Both the position numbers and the translations under genes were made by a program. The notes below the pieces were generated by a model. It made no database searches, was not told the origin of the DNA, and worked only from the letters and a program-made list of their open reading frames with translations. A stretch of 64,000 nucleotides of DNA, taken from NCBI GenBank assembly GCA_958299035.1, contig CATQJL010000001.1:75227594-75291593 (forward strand), written 5' to 3'. Shown piece after piece: positions 12,364 to 23,881 of this stretch (positions are counted from its first letter, which is position 1; each line of letters begins with the position of its first letter). This DNA is from Cylicocyclus nassatus. Its lineage: Eukaryota > Nematoda > Chromadorea > Rhabditida > Strongylidae.

Positions 12364-13980
12364 TATAGTAACACCTGAATGCTAGATCAGTGGACAGATT
12401 TAACCGTGAATTATTATTAAATTTTTACAAGAAGAACATAATAAGAAGCGCAGCAGTTTCTGAACTCATTTTTCTTCTGTTTTGAAAGCTGCAACGAGGT
12501 TAATGCCTTTCCTTTTGCTCCCCCTATTCATGAGCGAGTTAAGTTGCTCTTGTCATGAATATAAACAACAGAGTCCGCAAACGATCTGTTGGCTGTACTT
12601 CAAAATTACATGCACAGCGTAACGCTAAGCCAGAGAAGCAATAATGTCACGTTTGTGCTCTCTATTGCAAAGTCAGGTGATGTGAAGTTAAGTACAAGTA
12701 TTGGAAATGTAGTTTGCAGAGTGTGCAAAACTTAAATTTCAATTCGAATTTATTTTGATTTACAGTGGATACTGCAAAATTGATTTATGGAGTGTAGTGC
12801 AAATTAAACTTGTGCAAGATCAGCTCAATGAGTGAAGAGCGATTTTGTTTTCATAGGACACCACCATCAAGAGGCTGTATTATAATTTATACTGCTTTTT
12901 GAATTAGCCTCGGAAAAATGGAAAAATATCCTGTCAATAAGATTATGCACAACAGATGTGGCTTCAGAAAGAGAAAGATCTCCCTTTGGCCTAAGGCATA
13001 CCTCCAGCGATCCCGTCGTTACGATTTTCGATCGCTGCGACTAAACTGCGCGAGCGACCGTTCATTGCGTGAAGATCGCTCATCACCTGATTACCGTACA
13101 TACCCAAAGCGATTTTGTAAACGCATACACCACACCATACATTATATGCTCTTTTGGAAAGTTTGCGCTAGTTTGTCTGAGGTGCTTTTATTGAAGAAAA
13201 TTCGAACAGAATGTGGCGCCATATGCTTTCGTAGAGCATTACATCATCGAACGAGGAAGGATACGAATTCACACTCATTTCATATTTACCAACGTTTTTC
13301 TACAGGTGCAAGTTAACATCTGCAATGAAACAACCAGATCATGAAACTATGACCTCTCTTTCAGTCATTGGTAATCATATATGTTAGTTTCGTACAGTAG
13401 GGCCATGCCTTTAACTCTGTAAAAAAATTCTGGGTAGGCATATTCCAACAACGAATGCTGCGCGAGCTCTTGTCTGCCAATCTGCAAACGACTATACATA
13501 TATGCCTAAGCAACCAAGATTGCACATCTACTGTGCTTCAGGAATGATAGCAGGAACTTTCAAGAATCGGTCACATTTATCATTAACAAACGTAGACCGT
13601 AGACTTTCTCGTAGCTTCATTTGGAGAGCAGAAAGTGAGGACACAAAATCAGTTGATTTTTAAAGTTTACAAAATCCCTCATATCTTGCAACACAGAAGA
13701 CCTAGAAAAAAGGCGACGGTCTACGTCGATTCTCCATGATCTCAGCTCTGGAGCAGTGTACAGCATGTCAGGGCTTCTTTGCTTCCCAGCTCTTAAAAGC
13801 ACTTGCTCCGGTGATCTATAAAAGCCAACACATTGTAAGAGCGAGGTGGAGCAAGCTGATGGTAAAAAAGGTGCTGTGGATTGACATCGTTATCAGCACT
13901 AACGGGAACGCGAGCGAACGCGTCTATTTAAGCGTATTTATCGCTGTTATATGTTTATGTTTTTTTAGTAAAAAGGGCGT
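12364..13980. other. No gene recognised
   Basis: GGCCTAAGGCATACCTC at about 12988 matches the left terminus of the repeat at 24892, but no right end was found. A 132-codon frame at 12918-13316 has no recognisable domain and is treated as chance. Confidence 0.4.
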
Positions 13981-14426
13981 TTTTGATTGACAGTTGTGCC
14001 ATCATTATCAGCACATACTCAAAAAACTATGGGAGATTGGTGAATTTCCACACCTTCACACAAAAACTCGCCCATTTCTGGAATCTGTACTCTATAAATC
14101 TAGTGCTGGAAAAGGTCACTTTTGTGAAAACGCTCTGGGCTCACCTAATTGTATATGTAGAATGGTGGTTTCAATGCATCTAAAACTTCAAGGCATTCAG
14201 AAGAACAACATGTTATTAAAATATCCATCAATGTTCGGAAAAGTTGGCAGTTTGAAGAAGAAACGGCAGGCAGAATACTTCACAAAATCGCAGAGGACTT
14301 GCATGTGTTCCAGTTCAACAGCGAGGCAGAAGGAGAATCTTACGCCGATGGAAATGTTGTCGACATTGATACAGAGTTGACAATTGAGCGAAACTCTCTA
14401 ATTCGTACATCAGAAATCCAAGCAAA

Positions 14427-14690
14427 TTGCCTAGTTTCAATGAGGAAATGTCCAAGAAGTCCATTGCTGATCTTCAGGTTGCTGAAGATTACAAGACTGC
14501 TAAATTAACGAACATGGATATGAACAAAAGGAAGGTGTTAGTACAAAGCATAGCTACTGCTCTTACAAGGGAAGGATACTCGGTCACCGTGGCAATTTGG
14601 AATGCGATGAATACTGCAAGATGCACTTTGAAACACTGATTCAATCAGTGCTCGATATCTGCGAAACGATCTTCTTAAGGAAGTTATGAA
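14427..14690 (+). pseudogene. Possible internal fragment of a hAT transposase
   Basis: Coding-like frames occur here, such as EEMSKKSIADLQVAEDYKTA, then after a frame change FETLIQSVLDICETIF. They lie 400-700 bp upstream of a clear hAT C-terminus in the same orientation. Identity rests on position rather than on a motif. Confidence 0.25.
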
Positions 14691-15101
14691 CTTTTTTTCT
14701 TAGAAAGTTTGCGTACGTTTGTGTAGTTAAAATCACCAAATTGTTCTAAGTTACAATTTCAAGCTATTGAAGAGAGTCTTAAAAGGAATACTGTTGTGTT
14801 ATATTTATCTAAATCATATTTAGCATTTGAAAAGGAACGAGAATTTTTTATTGATGATTTTGACCCTCTGCAGTAACGCAGTTTATTTATGGAAAAATAA
14901 TCATACTCCATCCAGATTATCGTTTCGCAGATATGGAAGACAGTATTCCAATCAGCATTAAGAGGCGCATTTTTTGATATACAAACCATTATGAATGGCC
15001 GCGGGGACCAAGTATCCTTCCCTTGTTAGATCCCGACTGAAGTACGAACTTAACTCTGTGCTTTATGCTGCTGGAAGTATCTCGCCTTGTGACATTGACC
15101 T

Positions 15102-15506
15102 ATGATATTGAAAAAAAAACCAACGCGCAGCATAGTATGTACTTTTTTCGGCTATTCCGCAAATGCTGTTGAAGAAAAAGTTGAGCAGCTTTCTCGTCAG
15201 CTAACAAGATGTATGCCAGAGAAGGTGAAGCCAGAGCTCGACAAGGCCCAAAAAAGTATGCAATATTTCCTTCTCGTGTTGCGAAAGCATATGCGATCTG
15301 GCTCTTTGCCCATTACTTGCAAAAATCTGATGAACATACTAGCAAAGCTAGTTCCCATTCCGACTAGCACGGCAGAGGTGGAGAGGGGACTTTCTATCTA
15401 CCCTGTTATCAGAACGCAACGCAGAACTCGTACAACGGTGGAGCATCTAGGCAATTATTTAAGATTTGTCAACCTTCTACTAAATATATGGTTGATTCAT
15501 AATTAA
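15102..15506 (+). pseudogene. hAT transposase C-terminal dimerisation domain remnant
   Basis: The frame of about 134 codons ends with LAKLVPIPTSTAEVERGLS, then IRTQRRTRTTVEHLGNYLRF. This fits the hAT C-terminal dimerisation motif (S-T-A-E-x-E-R-x-x-S, basic stretch, then a leucine-rich helix). Catalytic parts of a hAT enzyme (about 600 aa) are missing or broken upstream. The start shown is only the first ATG of the open frame. A 26-bp inverted copy of the sequence just at and after the stop (15487-15513) occurs at 16373-16399. Confidence 0.7.
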
Positions 15507-17089
15507 TGCACGTTTTCTATACTTCAACTTTCAACCAAGATAATTCTTTTTCAAAAAGACATTTTTGGGCACAACAAAAACTAATATAACCAACAAATCA
15601 GTGGCTATAAAACAGATACTTTTGCATGACTGTATCTATCACAAGAAAGATTTTCTGGCATGAAAATTGCCAACAACTTTTTTCGGAAGCCTCTAATTTG
15701 AGAGAGCATAACTTTATTGAAATGAAGAAGGATACAGCAGATTTTGCTCATCGTGTAACCAAAGGTCTCTTGAGCAGTAATGCAAAGTTTGGATTTTACG
15801 GAAAATTTACGAAAGAAAATGTCGCAGAAAAGTCGAAAGTACTCACTTTTTTTGGCATCTCGGCGGCTTCAAAAATCGGTCACTTTTGAAATTATTTCAT
15901 TTTTCTCCGCTGGAAAGTCGGAAAACCCAAGCGCTTTTTTACCATCAAATCAAGTAGGTCTACACCCTTGCTGGATAGTGCGAAAGACATGCAATCGCCT
16001 TTTGCTTCAAAGTTTTATATGGCACAGAAGGGCCGCGACAATCATTCAAGTTCGCAACTGAATTTCTCGGCTCAGAATCCGTGAAATATTTTGCTCAAAA
16101 AGCATTTCGTAACACAAAGTTTCATAATCCTTATGCATATTTTTTGAAATCAATCTAGCCATTCCTCATGAATTTAGGGCAAAAAGAGTGAAAAGCAAAA
16201 ATTTTGGGATTTAGTCTCTTTCATTTGAAGGCTTAGAACTTTGGAAAGAAAGGAGATGTACGAAAGCGAAGGCAGGCATAAGAAACTAGAAAAAATGCTC
16301 TTTTAGATAGCTTAAAAAGTTTTTGAGGAAATTGGTTACACATCAAGTACTAGCTCTTGGAAGATGAGGTGGCAAAACGTGCATTAATTATGAATCAACC
16401 TTATATTTATCTGAAAACTTCATTTAAAGGATTGCTATAAGTGGTCCACACAGGCTGTCATCGTATGACTTTTTAAAATATCCTAAAAGATGGTATGAAG
16501 AAACTGGTCACCTACCTGCTGATTTTCCTGGTGCTACCAGGGCCAGAAAAAATCACAAAAGTAGAACGTTTCAAATCCATTTTCGACTCAGATCGCTTTT
16601 TCACGCAATACTTCTACTCCACGACCTTTTGGAGGAAGAAAAAGATTTCTCAGGCAGCGAACTTGTTGCCTCTGACGTTAGCGATAGTGATATTATTGAT
16701 GATAATGTGCAGGAATTGTAAGCCTAACTTGTACATCTTTTCGGACAAACCTTATTACCTTCGTTTTTTGCTGATGCAATGAAACACGAGCACAGATATT
16801 CATGAAGTCACAATATTCAAATTACAATTACGTCAGATACATCGGCGAAACATATTGCTAACACATGATAAAGTTTGTTCAGATAAATTTGTAACGCGTC
16901 CTCTTTATTTGGCCCCATCGCAAGCATGACCTAAATAAGATACAAATTAGAGCTCTTCATACCACGCCTTTTTACCTTTTCTCTCTCCCTCCCCCCAGGC
17001 TCACAAACCCTCTTCACTTGGAAGGTTGGAGACAGCCGAGACCCCCTTCACCTGGGGAGAGCCCGGCTCCCCCCTATCGCACCTATGTT
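15507..17089. other. No complete gene; inverted 26-mer and an acidic reading frame
   Basis: The 26-bp sequence beginning GGTTGATTCATAATTAATGC (15487-15513) returns inverted at 16373-16399. Near 16615-16722 one + frame reads HDLLEEEKDFSGSELVASDV followed by more acidic residues. It resembles transposase N-terminal acidic regions but is not assignable. Confidence 0.3.
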
Positions 17090-17851
17090 CTGCACACGGC
17101 AACTCCGTCACTATCCTACAGTCTATGAAACCGGGATTTTATCAAAATTTCGAATTTAAAGTTCAGCGGTGAATTTAGTCTAGTTGAGATAAAAGTTCGT
17201 ACTTAGAGGTATTTTGTCATGTTGTTTCCAAATATGATGGGGGTTCCGCTTGATACCTTGAAATTATTTCTTTTTGAATTTTGAACTTGTTTTCATGAAT
17301 TTTCCGACAAAAATTCAAGATTACATTTTAAGGGTTTCCTGGCATGCTCCGAATATGATGGTTTCGTTTGAAATCTTGCAAATTTTTTACTTCAAATTTG
17401 TTTTCACAAATTTTCCGGCAACAATTTCAAAAATGATGTTAGAGGTTTTCTGACATGCTTTTATCTTTCTGGACGTGGCTGATTTTTTTCCGTTTGTTTT
17501 CCACTTTTAACAAATTTGCAGTGAAACTTACAAAAAAGTTCAAAATTCCAAAAGAAAATTTCAACTTTTCAGGCGAAACCACCATCATATTCGGAAACAG
17601 CATGTCAGAACCTTAAATTGCAATTTTGGAATTTTCGCCGGAAAATTTATGAAAACAAGTTTATGACTTAAAAAAAAATCTTGGGTTTCAAGCGAAATCA
17701 CCTCATACTGGTAAACAGCATGACAAAATACCCCTAAATACAAGTTTTTACCCTAATTGGATTAGATTTACTACTGAACTTTAAATTCGAAATTTCAATA
17801 AAATCCCGGTTTTATAAACTGTAGGATGATGACGAAGTTTCCGTGTGCAGG
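17090..17851. mobile_element. Foldback element, about 760 bp
   Basis: CTGCACACGG at 17090 pairs with CCGTGTGCAG at 17841-17850. Inside, GGGATTTTATCAAAATTTCG pairs with CGAAATTTCAATAAAATCCC, with similar pairing nearly to the axis near 17470. Arms are about 370 bp. CATATTCGGAAACAGCATG-like blocks also repeat within each arm. It has no coding capacity. Confidence 0.75.
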
Positions 17852-18044
17852 ATCAGCTCGTCTGTGGTGCGAATTGCCTGCAAATTAATGTTGCTGCCAC
17901 TTCATGACCTCTCATGAACTTCGCTAACTATGCGGCGGCAAGCCTTTTGGTGCATGTAAGTTCCGTTCCCCTTGATTTTGAGTTTGGCGAACAGTGTTAG
18001 ATCAGATTATACTACCGAGTCCTTATCAGATATGGTTCCTAGGG

Positions 18045-18283
18045 CAGGGCTTGGCACGAGCAGAGACTAGGGAGATTCCAAAATTAAATGCCTTTTGGTC
18101 TTGAAAATATCGTAAGTCCCCTTTGACCCCAAACCGTGTACGTAAAAAACCCTCAAAAAACGAACTTTGGCCAAAAAACCTCGCAAATCTTCTGTCTTTT
18201 CGGCCACAAAGACCATATCTTATTTGTTTTTTGTCCCAAAAACGATATGCAGCTTGACCCAATGCCAGCTGCGCCGAGTCCTG
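18045..18283. mobile_element. hAT-type MITE, GGCTCGGCAC family, copy 2
   Basis: It starts CAGGGCTTGGCACGAG and ends GCCGAGTCCTG. The internal order (AGTCCCCTTTGA, TTTTTTGTC, AAAAACGATA) matches 10302-10559. Flanking octamers do not match, so the TSD has decayed or a border is off. Confidence 0.7.
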
Positions 18284-18299
18284 ATTTTGATTGATAAAC

Positions 18300-19630
18300 A
18301 TTATCATCTTCATGAATGGATGTATGCTTGTTGCAAGACGATTCGGAAACAAACGTAGATGAGTAGGAGGACTAAGACTTAGATAATAAAAGAAAAAGGA
18401 AAAACGCCACCTCTTGAGAGGTGTAATCTCCTAATGTCATTTTGTGTCTCACTATTCATACACTGAAGCTGATACTGCTCTAAATTGTTTGCAAGGGCAC
18501 TTTATTGGCTGTCCTTGAAAATTACGTGTAATAGTGATAAAGGTGCTACTAAGCAAAGCCAATAAAGGCAGGTATGGCTTTTTTGCAAATAAAGTGCGAT
18601 GTACAGATTGTGTAGGCAGCTTTGGCAAAATGCAAAGCATGCGATTCCACGTACTGGGTGATTCTGAAAGTTCTGTCATTTGAGTTCGTTTCGTATCTGA
18701 AAATTGTAATTCTTCGCTATCCCAACAAATTTGCTTTTCTTAATTCTATAAGAAAAAAGAAATTTTCTTCTTTGTAATCTTCATAAGCTTCAATATGCAT
18801 GCAAGATACGAATGAAAGAAAGTTATTCATTCTTTGTCCCTTTACTGTAAGATCGAAAAAATTTGGAACGTTGCGGAAAAATCTGAAGTCATCAGAAAAG
18901 GTGAAGTAGTCTTGCAAGTGAGGGGAATTGCGCTGTTTGATGTTCCTATAATTATGCTTTTCAAGAAAGGTGACGATTCAATCAATTTTAATTTTTTCTG
19001 TTGTAAATTCCAAAGTTATGGACTTTCCACAGAAACGTCCGAACAGTACAAACATTATTCGACGAAGAGTAGGGCAAGAATTCTATTTGATGATTATCTC
19101 TTTTTCTGCAGCGTCTCGGATTTGGCGAAGTAACTCAAAACTTAATGAGCCAAAGCCTGAATGGTCTTTCTTCATTTTTATTTCTGCAATGAGAGAAGAC
19201 AAATATGTAGATAGAAAGGTCCGCTGCGCGCGTTTTTGCAGTAGCGCACGCTGTTGGGATAGCACTTTGCTTACTATCGATCACTTGTGATTGGTGAGGG
19301 GACGATTATAAAAAAGCAAGAGTATGTGAGTGGTAAAGCGAAATACAGATTTCTCCTGATGACAGATTCTACTAAGTTAGTGTACAAGAAATAGTACATA
19401 GTACGTACTAAATGATGGAAGTGGTCCTGGGAATGCGCTTGAACATTCGAAGAGTGTCTTAAATAATTACCATTCATCGCTACCACATATAAGAGATCTA
19501 TCGAGAACTCCAAGTCTTGTGCGAATCCTGCTCTGCTTCCTTTGCCCGAACTCTAACGCACGGACTCATCTAGACATATTAATTCTTCTTGCAATGATGA
19601 ATAGTAGCGACTCATGAATTTCCAGTATAA
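18300..19630. other. No gene recognised
   Basis: Only short overlapping frames up to 106 codons, with no supporting splice or domain evidence. Confidence 0.4.
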
Positions 19631-19915
19631 TCTTATATATAAAGCTGAATGTCTGTTTGTCTGTCTGTATGTCTGTACGTATGTTCCGAATAGAAAATTC
19701 CATTTCTGAACCGATCCGGACCAAACTTGGCACACATACACTTCGGGCCCCGGCGGGTGTCATAGGCTACTTTTTGTCATCGATCGATATCGATTTTATC
19801 GATTTTTTGCAAAATTTGAGCTACGGGGCTGGGAGTTGGCACAGGGGGGTAATCGAGCATGCTGATTACGAATATAATAATGACAGGGCCGGGCAGAGCC
19901 GAGTAAGTCAACTAG
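19631..19915 (+). mobile_element. Non-autonomous Helitron, copy 2 (one palindrome arm only)
   Basis: It starts TCTTATATATAAAGCTG after an A, has the CTGT-rich stretch, one arm of the palindrome (through GCATGCTGAT), then a different tail ending GAGTAAGTCAACTAG before a T. The second arm found in the copies at 9460 and 22100 is absent. Confidence 0.7.
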
Positions 19916-20115
19916 TCACAAATGAGCAAACCCGTCAAAATAGCGAAAAGTTACAATTTTTCCAAAGATTTCTTCTAGTAAAGCTTCCACAATTGTTCAA
20001 ACATAGCACACAGATGAAACTCAATGTTGGACAAAAGAGTGCTTGATTGGAAAATTTTGCTATTGAAAAAAGATGTACTTGCTACTCATCAGCTGACATC
20101 AAAAGATTTCAACAG

Positions 20116-20149
20116 TATAAATAGTGGTATTACTCAAAGTACTCAGAGG
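20116..20149 (+). promoter_or_regulatory. TATA box and start-site motif of the 20.15-kb gene
   Basis: TATAAATA at 20116-20123 lies 34 bp before the ATG at 20150, and TACTCAG|AGG-ATG sits directly at the start codon. A TATA box this close would place transcription start almost at the ATG. Alternatively the TCAG just before the ATG is a spliced-leader acceptor. The paralogue at 60407 has the same layout. Confidence 0.45.
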
Positions 20150-20671
20150 ATGTCGCGTATACTACTGACTCTGACTTTGAGTTCCGAACTTTTTTTGAAT
20201 TCAAAAGGTTTCAGGTTAAGGTATGCAAAAGCTGCCCTCATTTACCATAAAGTAAAAATGTATTTCTAGTGATTTGACAAAAGGACGACCAGGAAGTGAG
20301 CCATCGTATCCATACAGGTGTAAAAATATGACCGCCAAGGACGAAGAAAGAGAAATTTTCAAAACTATAGTCGGACTAGAATTGCGTAGACTTTGCTTGC
20401 CAGGGTTTCCTGTTAGTTTTTTTGTTTCGGATGTAATTTGTGCTCAAAATTATTCCAAAAACGCAACATTTCTAATTACAGCTACCGAGATACAACTGCA
20501 GCTTAGAGGTAATTGCCCTCAATGCTACCATGCCCTATCGAAATATATCTTTTGAGTAAGTTTTGCAAGGAGTGTTGTTTACTGCTAACGCCATACTATA
20601 GTAACGCCTGGAGCAAAGAAGCTCGTTCGGAAGCCCACACAACTGCCTTTGCGTTTTTCGATTTATTTGCG
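20150..20671 (+). CDS. Putative secreted Cys-containing protein (ASP-related/CAP-like?), 3' end not found
   Basis: Proposed exons are 20150-20214, 20270-20411, 20482-20555 and 20602-20671, with introns starting GTTAAG, GTTAGT, GTAAGT and GTAGGT and ending TTTCTAG, ATTACAG and ACTATAG. Intron phases are 2, 0, 2 and 0, so all four exons stay in one frame. Exon 1 encodes a short hydrophobic N-terminus (MSRILLTLTL...) that could be a signal peptide. Exon 2 has a CKNMTAKDEEREIF stretch, exon 3 LPRYNCSLEVIALNAT, and exon 4 WSKEARSEAHTTAFAFFDLFA-like helix residues. The YNC-SLE pattern after a C-x-N-x-T-x3-E start recalls the hookworm ASP-related (CAP-like) secreted proteins, but this family name is an inference. 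The same structure recurs at 60407-61337, which is the main evidence that it is a gene. I could not find the equivalent of that gene's exons 5 and 6 downstream; repeats fill 20800-21215. It may be truncated or have a distant 3' end. Confidence 0.6.
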
Positions 20672-20802
20672 GTAGGTTTGTTGATGATTGATGAGACATT
20701 TGAATTCCCTAGAATAACTCTTGGAGACAGCTCTTCACCCTTCCTAACTTGTCCCACTTCGTTACGTTGCTTTTTCTCTCTTCGATTTGCTTGTCTTGAC
20801 TA

Positions 20803-21020
20803 TGCCTAGCGCGTTTTCAGTCGCCGCGCGATCTGGCAGCTTGCCAGATGTATTCAAAGCCAACACTAATAGACCGCAAATGCATATTCTGCCTAATTTT
20901 TATAGATTGTACAATCCCTATCCTCTGCACATTTTGAAATGCGCGCTTGATAAGTTATGGACAATTGGAATATTGCCAAATTGCGTTGCTACCGAAATCG
21001 CGTGAGGTGTTACCAAGGCA
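20803..21020. repeat. Member of the GGGCATAC-ended repeat family
   Basis: It contains CGCGATCTGGCA near the left, a middle with TGCATATTCTGCC and CATTTTGAAATGCGC, and TTGCCAAATTGCG plus ATCGCGTGAGGT at the right. The order matches 43173-43382. GTATGCCCGGCC at about 21203 may be a further end. It lies just 3' of the first host gene's exon 4. Confidence 0.5.
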
Positions 21021-21215
21021 CCAGCAAAAGTTGAGGCAATTTTTCGCGCGTGATGGCGATCTTATGCGCACAGAATCTCAGCGTTTTCCGGCACGATTAA
21101 TCGGTAAATTATCACAATCGAAATGCAAGATGATCTGCATGCAATAAACTCGTAACATTTGTCTTGTTGTGAAAATCGCGAGGTGATGAAATGGCATGAT
21201 GTATGCCCGGCCTTA

Positions 21216-22099
21216 AAGATACGGTATTTTCCCACCACAAGCGTGGAAGATATCGTATCCGCTAAAGGCGAAGGACCCAAGCGAGGCGGCTTGTGAGGAC
21301 AAGATCGCGACTTTATTTTGCACCTCATATTCGAGGTCATGGAAAAGGCCAGGAATAATTAAACGTAAAGAACGAAGGTTTGGGTGGAAGCTGTCTCTAA
21401 CAACATTAAAATCGTACAAATCGGTTTATACCTATCCAGCTTTGTTTTTAAGTAAAAAATCAAAGAGATGACTTGTGCTACATGTGGCCCATATAATTAC
21501 ATGTTCAGCAAAAGTACATCCCAGTTCAATGGGGTTGCAACTTATGGAACCGGACCGGATCCTCGCGGCGGTATGGAAGGTGTGTCGTCCTCAAAAATGC
21601 GTCTGCTGTGCAGAAGTCGGCGTGGAGGTTCGTTTTGTTTTGCAATGGTTACATCTTGAACGTGTCAAGGTGCTATCTAGACAGTTGTATGAGACGCATT
21701 CCTAGCCTTCTATGATTCCTTGATGTTCCCTAGTGCCCGACCTTTTTCCTGTAAGGTCATTTTTCTTCCTCAAAGTTCGAAAACATTTCAAAGTTGTACT
21801 GATTGTTTAGCCCAACGGTGCTGACATGTTCCTAATCAGAACAAATGTTGTGGCGAGATTATAGAAGTTGAACCACAGGTCAAAGTCGGGATTGATCGAA
21901 ACGACATCTCAGGGATTCATTTGTTTTGAAAAAAATGCTTAGCGCTAACAGTTTGGATAGAGAATACAACTTTTGAATGTTTTCATTGATTTTTGAAGGA
22001 GGGAAGTGACTCAAAGAAAAGCCGGACATCAGGGTAACACACAAAAAAGCTGAAAAATGCGCCCAGCTTCTTGCATCAGTTCATCAAGTTCACTGGATA
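21216..22099. other. No gene recognised
   Basis: Two overlapping + frames (21468-21705) have no recognisable domain. I looked here for the missing 3' exons of the gene at 20150 and found none. Confidence 0.4.
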
Positions 22100-22567
22100 T
22101 CTTATATATAAAGCCGAATGTCTGTTTGTCTGTCTGTATGTCTGTAAGTCTGTCTGTATGTCTGTCTGTATGTCTGTCTGTACGTATGTTCCGAATAGAA
22201 AATTCCATTTCTGAACCGATCAGGACCAAACTTAGCACACATACACTTCGGACCCCGGCGGGTGTCATAGGCTACTTATCGTTATCGATCGATATTGATT
22301 TTATCGATTTTTTGCAAAATTTGAGCTACGGGGCTGGGAGTTGGCACATGGGGTGATCAGCATGCTCGATTACACCCCTCTGCCAAATTCCAGCCCCCTA
22401 GCTCAAATTTTGCACAAAATCGATAAAATCGACATCGATCGATAACGAAAAGTGGACTGTGACACCCGCCGGGGCCCGAAGTGTATATGTGCCAAGTTTG
22501 GTCCGGATCGGTTAAGAAATGGAATTTTCTATTCGGAACATACGGCGGAGCCGGGTAAGCCAGCTAG
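22100..22567 (+). mobile_element. Non-autonomous palindromic Helitron, copy 3
   Basis: It starts TCTTATATATAAAGCCG after an A, has the longest CTGT/TATGTCTG tract of the three copies (about 22122-22185), both palindrome arms centred near 22360, and ends GAGCCGGGTAAGCCAGCTAG before T. It is non-coding; the 99-codon frame through it is an artefact of the palindrome. Confidence 0.75.
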
Positions 22568-22894
22568 TTAGAAATAATTGTGGATGAACAGACAGCGTGA
22601 TATCCAGATATCTGGGATTTCAGGATGTGAAGCTTAGCCTCAGAATAAGTAGATAGCTTCATTTCAACGTGCGCTCCTCTCTCCGGCGAAGATGTGCGCA
22701 TACGATTTACACCAAAGACTTCAGCGTAATGCATAAAGTGCAGTTCATAATTATAGGAGCACCCCATATTCTGAAAGTTTCGGAATTCTCTAAAAGAAAC
22801 TCAAAAAACCGTTGATGTTAATTGTAAGAGCATAGGCGAAAACGACGCGGCACCAGATTATCGATGTTAATCTTAGGAATGTTTTCGAGATATA

Positions 22895-23879
22895 TTAGGT
22901 CGTCCCAAAAGTATTTTCGCTTTTTTTGAACAAGAGCCACAATCCGCAGAACAAAGGTTAACAGAGCTCTTGGAAGAATTCGATGCAATTTTTTATTCTC
23001 TTTCAAGTGGTCATCTTTATTTAGCACTTGAAACAATGTGCTATCAGAAAATTGCGATAAACTGCGACCCATGCTTTTTACCAAGGTCAAGTTCCACTAT
23101 TTTTCTAAATTCTTATACTGATCCCCCGAAGAAGTCCAAGTAACCAGCGGATAGAGCAAAGAAATTAGCATACAAAACAGTTTCAACCTCTTTCCCAGGG
23201 CTTCCCATAACTTTTTGACAGAATTTTGAACAGCACCGTCGAATTTTAGAAGTTCCATACCAGACGCAGACTCGTCAAACTTCACTAAACTCTCGATTTT
23301 TGATACTTTTAGAGTGGATTAGGGTTTAGCACTAAATTTGCGAAACAGTTGAGCGTTCCGGGATTCGAAATATCTATTTAATAATTTGTCGCGTACAGCC
23401 TGGGGTTTCTTGAAAAACACGAATTTTGTCCTCTAAGACTTCTCGAGTCAGAGACAAAAAACGTGTCTAAAAGAGGAGAAAGTGCTGCGTCGATTGACAC
23501 CCGAGTTGCTCGCCGGCTGCTGTTCTATGAGGTTTAATTTGACCAAATATGGAATTTGATAGCATCGAAAAACTAATTTTAAAAAATTTTCAAAGTAAGC
23601 TATGGAACGGACAAAAAATGTATTGCATCCTACCTTGTTTGCTCTATCCAGGTCACTTGGTTTCGGGAAATCAGTACAAGAATTTAGAAAAATAGCTGAA
23701 CCTGACCTTGGTAGCATGAGTTGCAATTTGTAGCAATTTTTTGAGAGCTCGTTGCATCATCTGCATTGCAGAGATGACCATTAGAAAGAGCATGAAATGC
23801 TACCAAGAGCTCCTGTATACCTTTTTCTGCGGACTGTGGCGCTTGTTCAAAAAAGCGAAAATACTTTGGGACGACCTCA
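22895..23879. mobile_element. Mariner-like foldback element, copy 1
   Basis: The left end is TTAGGTCGTCCCAAAAGT and the right end (inverted) TGAGGTCGTCCCAAAGT. TA occurs on both sides (22893-22894 and 23880-23881). The arms continue well inside, for example GAACAAGAGCCACA versus TGTGGCGCTTGTTC. It is 985 bp. The core aligns with the copies at 28034 and 43547, but its reading frame has stops. Confidence 0.75.
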
Positions 23880-23881
23880 TA

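Noticed and set aside
12918..13316. 132-codon + strand frame
   Set aside because: Composition is Arg/His/Cys-rich and irregular, with no motif, no splice signals and a transposon-like terminus nearby.
13994..14380. 128-codon + strand frame beginning MCHHYQHILKK
   Set aside because: It might be part of the hAT remnant, but no hAT motif can be seen. Not called separately.
18026..18352. 108-codon - strand frame
   Set aside because: It coincides with a non-coding hAT-type MITE. The related MITE at 10302 gives similarly spurious frames.
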